DNA from: an uncultured Caryophanales bacterium
GTDB lineage: Bacteria; Bacillota_I; Bacilli_A; RFN20; CAG-826
NCBI GenBank assembly: GCA_946630435.1
Contig: CAMOYS010000003.1
Span: forward strand, 1 to 42,982
Direction: 5' to 3'
Length of the DNA: 42,982 nt
Shown: one piece after another, positions 26,018 to 35,591 of the stretch
How the letters are laid out: every line of letters starts with the position of its first letter
Numbering within the stretch: position 1 is the stretch's first letter
Program-made: the position numbers and the translations under genes
Notes under the pieces: generated by a model
Databases searched by the model: none
Seen by the model: only the letters and a program-made list of their open reading frames with translations
What the model was told of the DNA's origin: nothing

Positions 26018-28171
26018 ATGTTTATTATTGACTTTAGAAATAAAAATATGAGTGAATATCGCTTTTCGGTAATAAACAATAGTAATGTTGATGTAGTTAA
26101 TCTATATTCTAACTTCGTTCAATATGCAACTAACACATCTATTTATCTAAAGATTAGAAGTGTTGATGATACTTATGTAGATAAAATTGCTATTGCAAGT
26201 GAAAATATTTCGATTGATGATGGTGCATTACTTTGTAAATGGCGAATGGGTGCGGTTTCCACTCATTGTAAGAAAATTGGCTTGCAATTACAATTTGAAC
26301 AAGAGGGCGACATTATCGCTCAAACTGGCATTGTATATTTAACGCTTGCCGACACTATTGATGTGGACGAATTAATACCTATTATCTATCCACAAATTTT
26401 AAAAGAATTACAAGAGCAAATTGACGCTCTTACAAATGATAGCGGTGCAAAAGTCACTCTCGGCTATTCAAATGATGTTTTTACTATTAACTTACTTAAT
26501 GTTAATAATGAAGTCATTGATACAAAGACAATCGCTATCCCAACTAACAAAGCGTTTGTTAATGTTGCGTTTGCTAATAGAGTTATCACATTTACCGCAA
26601 ATGATGGCTCAACAAAGCAAGTTGATTTAAGCGACATTTATACCAAAGAAGAAGTTAACAACTTGCTCGCTAATAAGGTTGATAAGGTTAGTCAAGCGAA
26701 TAAGGTTTATGCAACTGACGGAAATGGCGACCAAACCGCTTTACCAGTCGATGATTTATATAGTGGCAATATCGCTCGTAGGGACGCAAACAATCAAATT
26801 AATGTTCCAGCAACACCTACCGAAAACGGACACGCTACTTCTAAAAGTTATGTTGATAATTTAATCTCTGGAATTAAGATGGATAGTTACAAAGTTGTTG
26901 ATACAACAACATACCCAACCTTAAATGACTTTTTAGCGTCAACTGGCGAGGAGGGTTATTTATACCTCTATCCTATCGACACAAGCGACCTTACAAAAGG
27001 CTATTATCGTTATGTTTGGGAGGGTAATGCTTGGTTATCTTTAGGCACAACCGAAATTGATTTAAGTGGCTACTATACTAAAAACGCTTCTATTATCCCA
27101 ACCGATAACGGAACACTAGATATTGGTAGTTCTAGTCATAAGTTCAAAGACTTGTATCTAAATGGAACTGCATATATTAAAGATGGGTCGATTGGATATA
27201 ATTCGGCTTTAGGACTTGTATTTAACAAATCTTTAGCCCCAAATTTTATGACAAATCTTAGTTTGGGTAAGACAGCGTATCCGTGGTATAAATTATACTT
27301 AGAAGATAGTATTAACTTAAATGGAGGAACAATAAAATATAACACGAGCAAAACTTCGTTTGAGTTCTATGCCAATTTAACGGGAGGCCAGTCTTTTAGT
27401 TTAGGAGATAGTAGCACGCCTTGGAAAGACTTGTATTTAAACGACGCAATTTATGGTGGCTTTGCCAATGGTAAGATTAATTTCTATGTAGGGTCAACTT
27501 GTTGTTATTGTATGGAAAGTGAAGCATTTAGACCATATACAAATAATGCGTATGATTTAGGCACAAGTTCTTACACTTGGAAAGATTTGTATTTGAGTGG
27601 CAACATTGATATTAGCAATTCTAATAGTGGATATAACTATTATTTTAGAGTTGCATATAACGAGCTTTATATTGGCACAAAAGATAGTGGTGGAGCAAGA
27701 ACAGATAAATATAGATTTACTCTTACAGCGTTTGTCCCTAACGGAAATAATAATTTAGATTTAGGCAATTCATCGCTTAAATGGAAAGACGCTTATATTA
27801 ATGGGACTTTATATGGTTCGGTTTACAATTTTACGATTGATAGCGCCTATAAAATTATTTATAACCGCCAAAGAAATGATAATACCTTAACCGAGATAAC
27901 TTATGAATTTGTTAATATTTGTTCCAAGAGTGCGGATACAACCTTTACTTTTACAACGCCAAGAGTTGATACATTGCCAGAATACAAAGCCATTATCACG
28001 AACTCACACCAAACAAACGCAATTACCCTTACCTTTACTGGTGTAACTTCTATTTTATGTAACGACGATAATTGTGTAGTTAATGCGAACACTATTACAA
28101 TTCCAAGTGGTGTAACTATAGAAGTGAGTGTAATTAATGGCAAAATGGTCGCAATTAATTTTAATGCTTAG
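26018..28171 (+). CDS. Tail fibre/baseplate protein with BppU-like N-terminus and LGSSSxxWKDLYLNG repeats
   Basis: Five repeat units: LGSSSHKFKDLYLNG, LGKTAYPWYKLYLED, LGDSSTPWKDLYLND, LGTSSYTWKDLYLSG, LGNSSLKWKDAYING. Confidence 0.8.
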   Translation: MFIIDFRNKNMSEYRFSVINNSNVDVVNLYSNFVQYATNTSIYLKIRSVDDTYVDKIAIASENISIDDGALLCKWRMGAVSTHCKKIGLQLQFEQEGDIIAQTGIVYLTLADTIDVDELIPIIYPQILKELQEQIDALTNDSGAKVTLGYSNDVFTINLLNVNNEVIDTKTIAIPTNKAFVNVAFANRVITFTANDGSTKQVDLSDIYTKEEVNNLLANKVDKVSQANKVYATDGNGDQTALPVDDLYSGNIARRDANNQINVPATPTENGHATSKSYVDNLISGIKMDSYKVVDTTTYPTLNDFLASTGEEGYLYLYPIDTSDLTKGYYRYVWEGNAWLSLGTTEIDLSGYYTKNASIIPTDNGTLDIGSSSHKFKDLYLNGTAYIKDGSIGYNSALGLVFNKSLAPNFMTNLSLGKTAYPWYKLYLEDSINLNGGTIKYNTSKTSFEFYANLTGGQSFSLGDSSTPWKDLYLNDAIYGGFANGKINFYVGSTCCYCMESEAFRPYTNNAYDLGTSSYTWKDLYLSGNIDISNSNSGYNYYFRVAYNELYIGTKDSGGARTDKYRFTLTAFVPNGNNNLDLGNSSLKWKDAYINGTLYGSVYNFTIDSAYKIIYNRQRNDNTLTEITYEFVNICSKSADTTFTFTTPRVDTLPEYKAIITNSHQTNAITLTFTGVTSILCNDDNCVVNANTITIPSGVTIEVSVINGKMVAINFNA

Positions 28172-28183
28172 GAGGTTTTTAAT

Positions 28184-30862
28184 ATGCGTAGAAACCTTTT
28201 ATTAAGTTATTTAGCAACTCAATTTAAGTGGTTGCCTTATAGTTACGAATATATTTACCATAATTTAGTCCCTAGCGAAATGCCTAGATTTAATATTTGG
28301 GACGAACACACAGAATTAGGTTCATATAGTTTTGAAACAGGAAATCCCGTTAGTTCATCTGTTAATTTAAGAAGTGATACAGATGAACCAATTAGAGTTA
28401 TTCCAAATACTGATTATTACATTAAGACACCAAACCAAGTTCATGTAATGCAATATAACAAAGATTTAAACTTCTTGGGTTATGTTTCAATCATTAATCA
28501 AACATTTAAAACACCCGCAAATTGTGTATTTATTAAATTTGTTATTGCTAGTGGTTACGGAACAACCTACAACCACGACATCTGTATCAACAAATCAAAC
28601 GCTCAATTAAACGGACATTATGCACCTTATAGCCCACGCAAAGTTTTAGATAAGTCAAGAATTTTGAAAATTAGTGGGAATAGTGAGGTTAGTAATCAAT
28701 TATTTAACGCTGATGTTAATGTTTTATGGGGTGGTGCGGTAACTAAAGTAGATAGTTTTACTTTAAAATTTAATAGTTCGTTTACTAATAGTTCTGGCTC
28801 TACTTATTTTATTTATTTAAACACACCTATTCGTGTTGCAAGTAGTCATAAAGTTTTAGTTTCAGTTGAAACAAATTTAACAAGCGATAGTAACTTTAGA
28901 TTTGCTGATAGCGGTATTTTTACTTATGGCGCAAACTTACCAGAATTTAATAAATCAAAGATAGTTGTGGCTTCACAAGAAATTGATAGTTATATATCTT
29001 TAAGAGTTCCAGACGGATATACAATTCCTAGTGGAAGTTATTTTAAAGTAAATGTAAGTGACCTTACCCAAGACTACCCTTTCAACACCCCAACTTCAAT
29101 TACCGACCCAAGAGTTCAAAACATAATCGCACAAGGCTATCTTCCCAAAAACGATGGCGAAATTAAGAATAGTGTGATTAGCGAAGTTGAGAGTAGAGGG
29201 TTTAATATTTGGGACGAGGAATGGGAAAGTGGCTATTTTGACCCAACTACTGGTCAGCCTACAGCCAATAACTCTATTATTCGAACGAAAAACAATATTA
29301 GCGTTTTACCTAACACAACATATTATTGCAAATCTAGTCACGATACTTGGTGTTTCTTTTATGACGAAAATGGCAATTTGATTACTGGTGTTGGCACTGG
29401 CTCATATCCAAATATTATAAATATTGCAAACACTACTTTTACCACACCTAATAATTGCAAAACTATTAAATTCTATTGTATTGTTGGTGCTTATCAAAAC
29501 GACATTTGCATAAATCGTTCTTCTTCACTAAACGGAATTTATAAACCACATATTCCAAACGATAAAATTCAATTACCAGCACCTCTCGAATTAGGTGGCG
29601 TGAATACAGCGGAAAACACTTTTGAAGTGACTGATGAAGCGTATGTGTTTACGAGAAATGTGTTTGAAGTTAGTTTAAAAGACCTATCCTATACATTATC
29701 TTCTGTTACACCAAACGCTTTCTATAGTAGTGGAATTTCAAATTATAAAGGCTCTGCTAGTGTTGAGGGCTTAGGCTCTAAATATGAATATATAGGAACG
29801 ACAAATGATGGAACAAAGGGGCTAGCAAGTTACGGAAATGTATGTGCGCTTTACTATAATTCTAGTTCTCCAAGCACAAGAGAGTTTTATGTTAAAGATA
29901 CAAGTTGTGCTGATGTAACCGCCTTAATGACTAAATTGCAACAAAACAACGCAACCTTTACCTACCAACTCGCTACACCACAAGTCATTTCAATTCCAAG
30001 AAAGCATTTAGGTTGGGTTAAATTGAAAGATTTGAGTTGGGAATTATATGCGACTAATGTATTCGTTGCTAAAATTTCAAGTGCTAGTGATAACAATTTA
30101 TGTTTCACTCATAAATACTTATATAGTCCAGCGACAACCACTCAAGAAACAGCAAACAAATCTTTGAGAATTAGTAAAGACGGAACAAAATATGTAATTG
30201 TTAAAGACACCTCTTATTCAACTACAACCGACCTTATTAATTCCTTTACCGACACCGACATTTTATTCTACGAAACCCAAAACGAAACAACTGATTTTGT
30301 AAATGAAGAAGTTGTGGAAAGCGGTGGAGAAGTGAATGGAAATTTATTTAGTTGGAATAAAAACCAATTAGTGGCGAATAGTGTTATTAAAACATATTCT
30401 AATTACACACCAACCCGATATGATGGAACAAAAGGCTTTAGTAATATTGTAGATAATGCATATTCTGATTTAGTTGTTGGACACAAAGTTTTAGTTATTG
30501 CTAAAATTAGTAATTTACCTGCTAACCTTGATAATGTTTCTTTTTTAATAGGAACGGAAGATGTTAAATTAGATAGTTCTACACCAGCCAAAGCGCAAAT
30601 CGTTGAAGTTCCAAATAATACATATAAGTTTATTAGAGTTTATACAACTACACTAGACCAATTCTCAATTACAATAGACAATTATGAAATTATCGACCTC
30701 ACAATCGGCTTCGGTGCTGGAAAAGAGCCAACATCTATCGACGATTATCGTATTCAAAAAATCATTGAATTAGGATATATTCCACAAGATTTAGTAGGAA
30801 CGCATACACAAGTGAATTGCGAAGTGTTGCCGAATGTGGAGATGTTATTGAAATGCAAGTAA
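28184..30862 (+). CDS. Large tail protein with duplicated FNIWDE domains
   Basis: RFNIWDEHTELG... and GFNIWDEEWESG... each with PNT.YY and DICIN motifs. Confidence 0.75.
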   Translation: MRRNLLLSYLATQFKWLPYSYEYIYHNLVPSEMPRFNIWDEHTELGSYSFETGNPVSSSVNLRSDTDEPIRVIPNTDYYIKTPNQVHVMQYNKDLNFLGYVSIINQTFKTPANCVFIKFVIASGYGTTYNHDICINKSNAQLNGHYAPYSPRKVLDKSRILKISGNSEVSNQLFNADVNVLWGGAVTKVDSFTLKFNSSFTNSSGSTYFIYLNTPIRVASSHKVLVSVETNLTSDSNFRFADSGIFTYGANLPEFNKSKIVVASQEIDSYISLRVPDGYTIPSGSYFKVNVSDLTQDYPFNTPTSITDPRVQNIIAQGYLPKNDGEIKNSVISEVESRGFNIWDEEWESGYFDPTTGQPTANNSIIRTKNNISVLPNTTYYCKSSHDTWCFFYDENGNLITGVGTGSYPNIINIANTTFTTPNNCKTIKFYCIVGAYQNDICINRSSSLNGIYKPHIPNDKIQLPAPLELGGVNTAENTFEVTDEAYVFTRNVFEVSLKDLSYTLSSVTPNAFYSSGISNYKGSASVEGLGSKYEYIGTTNDGTKGLASYGNVCALYYNSSSPSTREFYVKDTSCADVTALMTKLQQNNATFTYQLATPQVISIPRKHLGWVKLKDLSWELYATNVFVAKISSASDNNLCFTHKYLYSPATTTQETANKSLRISKDGTKYVIVKDTSYSTTTDLINSFTDTDILFYETQNETTDFVNEEVVESGGEVNGNLFSWNKNQLVANSVIKTYSNYTPTRYDGTKGFSNIVDNAYSDLVVGHKVLVIAKISNLPANLDNVSFLIGTEDVKLDSSTPAKAQIVEVPNNTYKFIRVYTTTLDQFSITIDNYEIIDLTIGFGAGKEPTSIDDYRIQKIIELGYIPQDLVGTHTQVNCEVLPNVEMLLKCK

Positions 30863-31461
30863 GAGATTTGTTTTATAATTGTGCCTATACTATCCAATAC
30901 GAAACAATAGGCGAAGATGTCAATTACGCTTTTGTTGAAAATGGCGATGAATTACAAATTTATTTCCAAGCCAGCAATAGTTTTCTTGACTGGATATTTA
31001 ATTTCTTGTTTCCTAAAAAGATGTATGGCTTATTCAAGGTTCATCGTGGCTTTTTAAGATGTTACTTGCAAGTTAGGAACATTATATTAGATAAAGTCTA
31101 TAACAATAATTATAAGAATATTATAGTTATCGGTTATTCACACGGCTCGGCAATTTGTCAACTCGCCCACCAAGACCTCGTTTATCACTTTCCTAGTATG
31201 AATATCCAGTCGTATGCGTTTGAAAGCCCTAGATGTCTAAAAGTGCCGAAAAAACTAAGGTTTTACTGGAACACAATGACAAGAATAGTCGATGGAACAG
31301 ATTTAATTACTCATTTGCCACCAAAACTATTCGGCTTTGATGATTTAGGAAAGCAACTCAATATTCTAGGCGACACAAAACTGGTCGATAAGAAAATTCC
31401 TAAATGTATTAAATACCATTATCCACAAGTTGTTCTTGATGGTTTAGAAAAATTAGGTTAA
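30853..31461 (+). CDS. Class 3 lipase-like alpha/beta hydrolase
   Basis: ELQIYFQASNSFLDW, VHRGFLRCY, GYSHGSA nucleophile elbow, DGTDLITHLPP and H in IKYHYP. Confidence 0.85.
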   Translation: MQVRDLFYNCAYTIQYETIGEDVNYAFVENGDELQIYFQASNSFLDWIFNFLFPKKMYGLFKVHRGFLRCYLQVRNIILDKVYNNNYKNIIVIGYSHGSAICQLAHQDLVYHFPSMNIQSYAFESPRCLKVPKKLRFYWNTMTRIVDGTDLITHLPPKLFGFDDLGKQLNILGDTKLVDKKIPKCIKYHYPQVVLDGLEKLG

Positions 31462-31507
31462 TATAATAATTGAAATTTGAATTTTGTTTCATTTTTCGCT
31501 TTCTTTT

Positions 31508-31546
31508 AAGGGATACCTTGTTCGCTTGGGTATCCCTTTTCTTTTT
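31508..31546 (+). terminator. Late operon terminator
   Basis: AAGGGATACC-ttgttcgctt-GGGTATCCCTTTTCTTTTT. Confidence 0.9.
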
Positions 31547-31767
31547 GGTTAAGTGTTTAAATTTGGCGTTTTTAAACACATAAGGCTAAAATATCGCCCT
31601 TAAATTTATAATTAGCGTATAAAATATACAGATAAATAAAAAAAGAGCGTCAGTTGTGACCTCTTTTCAAACCTTATCGGTTTATGTTCAAACTTATCTT
31701 ACAACACCTATTCTTAAATGCAACATTTATTCCATTTTTCTTCCAATGGACTAAAATGTAAAAAGAA

Positions 31768-31790
31768 AACCCTATATATAATATAGGGTT
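31768..31790 (-). terminator. Integrase terminator
   Basis: AACCCTATAT...ATATAGGGTT followed by T-rich tract on minus strand. Confidence 0.7.
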
Positions 31791-31799
31791 AGTAGTCAT

Positions 31800-31822
31800 T
31801 GGTTGCGGAGAGAGGTTTTGAA
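31800..31822 (-). other. attP: Candidate attP core resembling a tRNA 3' end
   Basis: Minus strand TTCAAAACCTCTCTCCGCAACCA looks like T-arm/acceptor/CCA end; no complete tRNA present. Confidence 0.55.
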
Positions 31823-31945
31823 TTTTCTAGCCTTTATTATTAATAATAATCTTCTATATTATGATTTTAGCACGATTTTTGCTTAATACATAGTATTATT
31901 TGTTATTTTTATTTCGTGAGTTTTCGCTGTGGACTAAAAAATGGA

Positions 31946-33004
31946 CTAAAAGAATTTTGCCTCTAAACTCTTATCCAAATGTGAACAATAGGTGTTCATA
32001 AAAATTGTTGGAGAGTGTCCCATCACTTTAGCGCAATAAACCACATCGCTAATCGTTTCGCACTTTCGAGCCAACTGATAGCAACGAGTGTGCCTAAATT
32101 CGTGAGCGGTGTAGTCGTCTATCTTGGCTTTGTTTTCGTAATAAGCGAGTTTTCTTTTAAATGTTGAGTGGGATATATCAAACAGCCTATTATCTTTAAG
32201 TTTCTTCACATATTGCTCTAGTTCATCAACAAAGTTTGCGCTAATAGGGACTTGCCTATAACTATTATTAGTCTTTAATTTGTTACTTAATTTACCAGTT
32301 ACTAATAATTGTCTTTTAACAATGACTTTTCCGTTCTTAATGCAATCACTACATAGACCTAACAATTCGCTCACTCTAAGACCGCAATTTACTAGCAAGC
32401 CGAACAAAATATAGTCCGCCTTACTTTTGTGGCTTATTTTGTCTAAAAAGTGGTCTAAATCGCATTGTGGTATTATTCTACGCTCTTGCTTTACCGCTTT
32501 CGTGTATTTTATAGGCTGAAAAACAATGTTTGTTTCTTCAAACATTTCTTTTGTGATGTGGTGGTGGATATAACAATAATTAGCAATTTGTAAGAAAGTA
32601 TAAACGACATCGTGTTTCTTGCGCTCGTTAAGGCTGTCATTTTCTTTAATGCTTAAATATAAATTCGATAGATAACTAGGAATGAAAATATCATTTAGAG
32701 ATAAGTATTTTAGAATAGGCAACCAATATGTGTTGAGTTGTGTTCGCTCTCTATCGGCTGTTCTAGGGGACTTTCCGTTTTTCACATATTCAATATAGGT
32801 TTCTGCAATATTTTGGAAGAAAACTATATTTTTGTTCGTTCCCAAGTGTTCACTTTTCCACTTTTCTATAGAACTATCGTAAAGAACTTTCGCCTCGCCA
32901 AGCGTTTTAAAGCCTCGAATTTTGCAAGTTTTCCACTCGTTATTTACTTTAACTTTAGTAGATATATACCAAGTTTTAGTTTTAGTATCTTGATAAATAT
33001 TCAT
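31946..33004 (-). CDS. int: Tyrosine integrase
   Basis: CGLRVSELLGL, HEFRHTRCYQLA, MGHSPTIFMNTYCSH. Confidence 0.95.
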   Translation of the reverse strand: MNIYQDTKTKTWYISTKVKVNNEWKTCKIRGFKTLGEAKVLYDSSIEKWKSEHLGTNKNIVFFQNIAETYIEYVKNGKSPRTADRERTQLNTYWLPILKYLSLNDIFIPSYLSNLYLSIKENDSLNERKKHDVVYTFLQIANYCYIHHHITKEMFEETNIVFQPIKYTKAVKQERRIIPQCDLDHFLDKISHKSKADYILFGLLVNCGLRVSELLGLCSDCIKNGKVIVKRQLLVTGKLSNKLKTNNSYRQVPISANFVDELEQYVKKLKDNRLFDISHSTFKRKLAYYENKAKIDDYTAHEFRHTRCYQLARKCETISDVVYCAKVMGHSPTIFMNTYCSHLDKSLEAKFF

Positions 33005-33360
33005 TTAGCCACCGCCTTTATAATTCCTAAAATAGTTTTTAAATTATCTAAATCTTGATAAGAAATGATTTCGGTTATTTCGTTAATTATGGCTCTTTTC
33101 ATTTCGGTTTCCTTATCATTAACTAGAGAGTTTTGTGGACTTATTATAGGAATATAAATGTCATTGCTTAAACCTAATAAATAAGATGGGTTAGTTTTTA
33201 AAACTTCGGCAAGCCTATAAATTTGACTTTGTTTAGGTATTCTTTCCCCTTTCAAATACAAACAAATGCTTGACCTAGATATACCAGTTTTGGTGGCTAA
33301 TTGCTTTCCGTTAATGCCCCTTAATTCCATCAACATTGATAGTTTTTGTGGAAAATTCAT
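33001..33360 (-). CDS. CI-like HTH (XRE) repressor
   Basis: LSMLMELRGINGKQLATKTGISRSSICLYLKGERIPKQSQIYRLAEVL. Confidence 0.88.
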   Translation of the reverse strand: MNFPQKLSMLMELRGINGKQLATKTGISRSSICLYLKGERIPKQSQIYRLAEVLKTNPSYLLGLSNDIYIPIISPQNSLVNDKETEMKRAIINEITEIISYQDLDNLKTILGIIKAVAK

Positions 33361-33425
33361 TTTGATACCTCCTAACTTTATAATAAATAAAAATTACTTT
33401 TTTGTAAACTTGTGGTTTATTTTTG

Positions 33426-33453
33426 TTGCATTGATGATGTGGTATGTTACAAT
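33426..33453 (+). promoter_or_regulatory. Candidate rightward early promoter
   Basis: TTGCAT - 16 nt - TACAAT upstream of ATG 33484. Confidence 0.55.
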
Positions 33454-33483
33454 AAAATAGCGATTTACAAATGAGGACACACA

Positions 33484-33681
33484 ATGCAAACATTAAAAGA
33501 TTTGATAAAAGACAAGTATGGGACAATTAGTGAATACTCAAAATTATTAAATATTAGTAGAGTATCTTTATCTTATAAAATAAACAATCAAGTCCCTTTT
33601 ACTATTAAAGAAGTCAAACAAATTAAAAACGATTTGAAATTAACAAACAAACAAGTGGTTGATTTTTTTATCGACAAATGA
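33484..33681 (+). CDS. Cro-like HTH protein
   Basis: Divergent from repressor; LIKDKYGTISEYSKLLNISRVSLSYKINNQVPFTIKEVKQI. Confidence 0.75.
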   Translation: MQTLKDLIKDKYGTISEYSKLLNISRVSLSYKINNQVPFTIKEVKQIKNDLKLTNKQVVDFFIDK

Positions 33682-33704
33682 TTGACATTTGAGGACACAA
33701 AGAA

Positions 33705-33878
33705 ATGACTAAAGCAAACGATATTGAGAATTTATGTATCAAACACAAGGTTTCTCTTAACCGAGTTTTAGACCATTTCAACTTACATCGTATGTTATCG
33801 CACGAAGAACTAAACGAGTGGCTTATGCAAGGGGACAACTATGAAAGAACTAAACGATACATTGAAACTCTTAATTAA
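33705..33878 (+). CDS. Hypothetical small protein, 57 aa (missed by the ORF track)
   Basis: MTKANDIENLCIKHKVSLNRVLDHFNLHRMLSHEELNEWLMQGDNYERTKRYIETLN*; overlaps next ORF. Confidence 0.5.
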   Translation: MTKANDIENLCIKHKVSLNRVLDHFNLHRMLSHEELNEWLMQGDNYERTKRYIETLN

Positions 33879-34089
33879 GCCGAACTGGAACTACAAAGAA
33901 ATTAAATCTTATTTCGGTGTTGGCACTACCAAGTCATACGAACTTATTGCAGAGGCAAGAAAGAGAGGTGGAGGAATTAAAGATATGCCTAATTGCGTTA
34001 AGCGAGATGTCTTATTGGCAATGTTTGGAACAACAGCCGAAAGAGAAGTTAGTTTACTAAATCACATAAAAAAGGAGGAAAAAGTATGA
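33841..34089 (+). CDS. Small HTH-like protein (excisionase-like?)
   Basis: WNYKEIKSYFGVGTTKSYELIAEAR. Confidence 0.5.
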   Translation: MKELNDTLKLLIKPNWNYKEIKSYFGVGTTKSYELIAEARKRGGGIKDMPNCVKRDVLLAMFGTTAEREVSLLNHIKKEEKV

Positions 34090-34778
34090 AGAAAAATTAT
34101 GTGAAAGAACGCTATACCGAATTTGCCGAATGGTATAGAAATCGAGGAATTGGAGGGTCAAGCGTAAGTGCGTTGTTTGATGAAAACAAATACTTATCCG
34201 CTATCGACATTTACCTTGCCTCATTATTCCCAAATCAAGAGCCAGTCGAAACGGAAAACGAGAACACACGCTATGGCAAAGTAGCCGAGCCGATTATCCG
34301 TGACATTGTGAAACTCAATTTTGAGGGCAAATACAAAGTCCATACACCAAAAGGATATGAACTCTATAGGGATATTAACTATCCATTTCTAACCGCCACT
34401 TTAGATGGAACAATGACCGATTTAGAAACTAAAGAAAAGTGGGTTTTAGAAATCAAGACAAGAGAGATGTTAAACGCAAGTGACGAGGAGGAATGGAACG
34501 GACATATACCGCAAAGATACTTTATTCAAGTCCTACATTACTTGGGTGTTTTAAACGATTTTGTCGGTGCTTATTTAGTCGCTAAATTGCGTTGGGTGGA
34601 CTTCGATACTGGCTTAGTCAAACGAGAGGAAATTCGCTACTACAAATTGCTAAGAAAAGACTTTGAGCAAGACATCGAACTTGTAAGACAAAAAGCCATC
34701 GACTTTGAACTCAATAACATCGAGGCAAAGTGTCCGCCAGACATCAACATAGGAATTTTAAGAAAGGAGGAAAACTAA
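34086..34778 (+). CDS. YqaJ-family viral recombinase/exonuclease
   Basis: IGGSSVSALFDENKY, YGKVAEPIIRD, ATLDGT, WVLEIKT. Confidence 0.9.
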   Translation: MKKNYVKERYTEFAEWYRNRGIGGSSVSALFDENKYLSAIDIYLASLFPNQEPVETENENTRYGKVAEPIIRDIVKLNFEGKYKVHTPKGYELYRDINYPFLTATLDGTMTDLETKEKWVLEIKTREMLNASDEEEWNGHIPQRYFIQVLHYLGVLNDFVGAYLVAKLRWVDFDTGLVKREEIRYYKLLRKDFEQDIELVRQKAIDFELNNIEAKCPPDINIGILRKEEN

Positions 34779-34779
34779 T

Positions 34780-35211
34780 ATGGCGAAAGAGTTGAAATGG
34801 AACGCTCAAAAAGGGCAATACGAACTTGCAAACTTTACATCGACCGAACAAGCCAAGCAATACATAGATAGCATTGCTAAAACTGATTTAGAAATTCTAA
34901 ACGATGAAGATTACCGCATTGTCTATCAAAGCCGAACAAAAGTAAATACCGAGCAACGAGATGTTGCAACCGCTAGAAAGCAAGCAACCGCAATTATTCT
35001 TTCACTTTTCGAGCCAACGCTTAAAGAAATCGAACAATATTGCATTTCAAAATCGAATGAATTAACCGCCAAACTTAACGCTTATAAACCACCAAAAGAG
35101 CGTGAAAAGAAGTCGTTTAAGTTAGAGGCAACATTTGATAACCCAAAAGCACTTGAAAAGGTTAAAGCGTATGCAATCAAGTATGGCGCAACTATCAAGG
35201 AGGTCAAATAA
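34780..35211 (+). CDS. DUF1351-like protein
   Basis: Coiled sequence between YqaJ and RecT; NTEQRDVATARKQ. Confidence 0.6.
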   Translation: MAKELKWNAQKGQYELANFTSTEQAKQYIDSIAKTDLEILNDEDYRIVYQSRTKVNTEQRDVATARKQATAIILSLFEPTLKEIEQYCISKSNELTAKLNAYKPPKEREKKSFKLEATFDNPKALEKVKAYAIKYGATIKEVK

Positions 35212-35213
35212 CT

Positions 35214-35588
35214 ATGGCAAAGCATAGAATGACCGACACGCATATCTACTGGGTTTGGAAGAATATGCGACAAAGATGTTCGCACCCAGCCAATGCCTAT
35301 ATTCGAGATAGATACTACGCTAAAGGAATTAGGGTATGTGAGGAATGGAATAAAGATTTTATCCAATTCTATAACTGGGCAATGGCAAACGGATATAGTG
35401 ATGAACTCTTACCAAATGGTAGGCACAAACTAACGCTTGACCGCATTAACAACTATGGCAATTATGAGCCATCAAATTGTAGGTGGGTTGATATGAAAAC
35501 TCAAAACGAAAACAAACAACCATACCGCAAAAACATTAATTCAAGAGAATTAATAAAACAAAAATTACATTATAAGGAGATACATTAA
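35214..35588 (+). CDS. HNH/AP2-type putative homing endonuclease
   Basis: WKNMRQRC, YYAKGIRVCEEW, LTLDRINNYGNYEPSNCRWVDMKTQNENK. Confidence 0.7.
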   Translation: MAKHRMTDTHIYWVWKNMRQRCSHPANAYIRDRYYAKGIRVCEEWNKDFIQFYNWAMANGYSDELLPNGRHKLTLDRINNYGNYEPSNCRWVDMKTQNENKQPYRKNINSRELIKQKLHYKEIH

Positions 35589-35591
35589 AAT

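Noticed and set aside
26018-30862. Diversity-generating retroelement acting on tail fibres
   Set aside because: No reverse transcriptase ORF and no template/variable repeat pair seen.
31800-31822. A complete tRNA gene
   Set aside because: Only the 3' T-arm/acceptor-like end is present; no D-arm or anticodon arm upstream on the minus strand.
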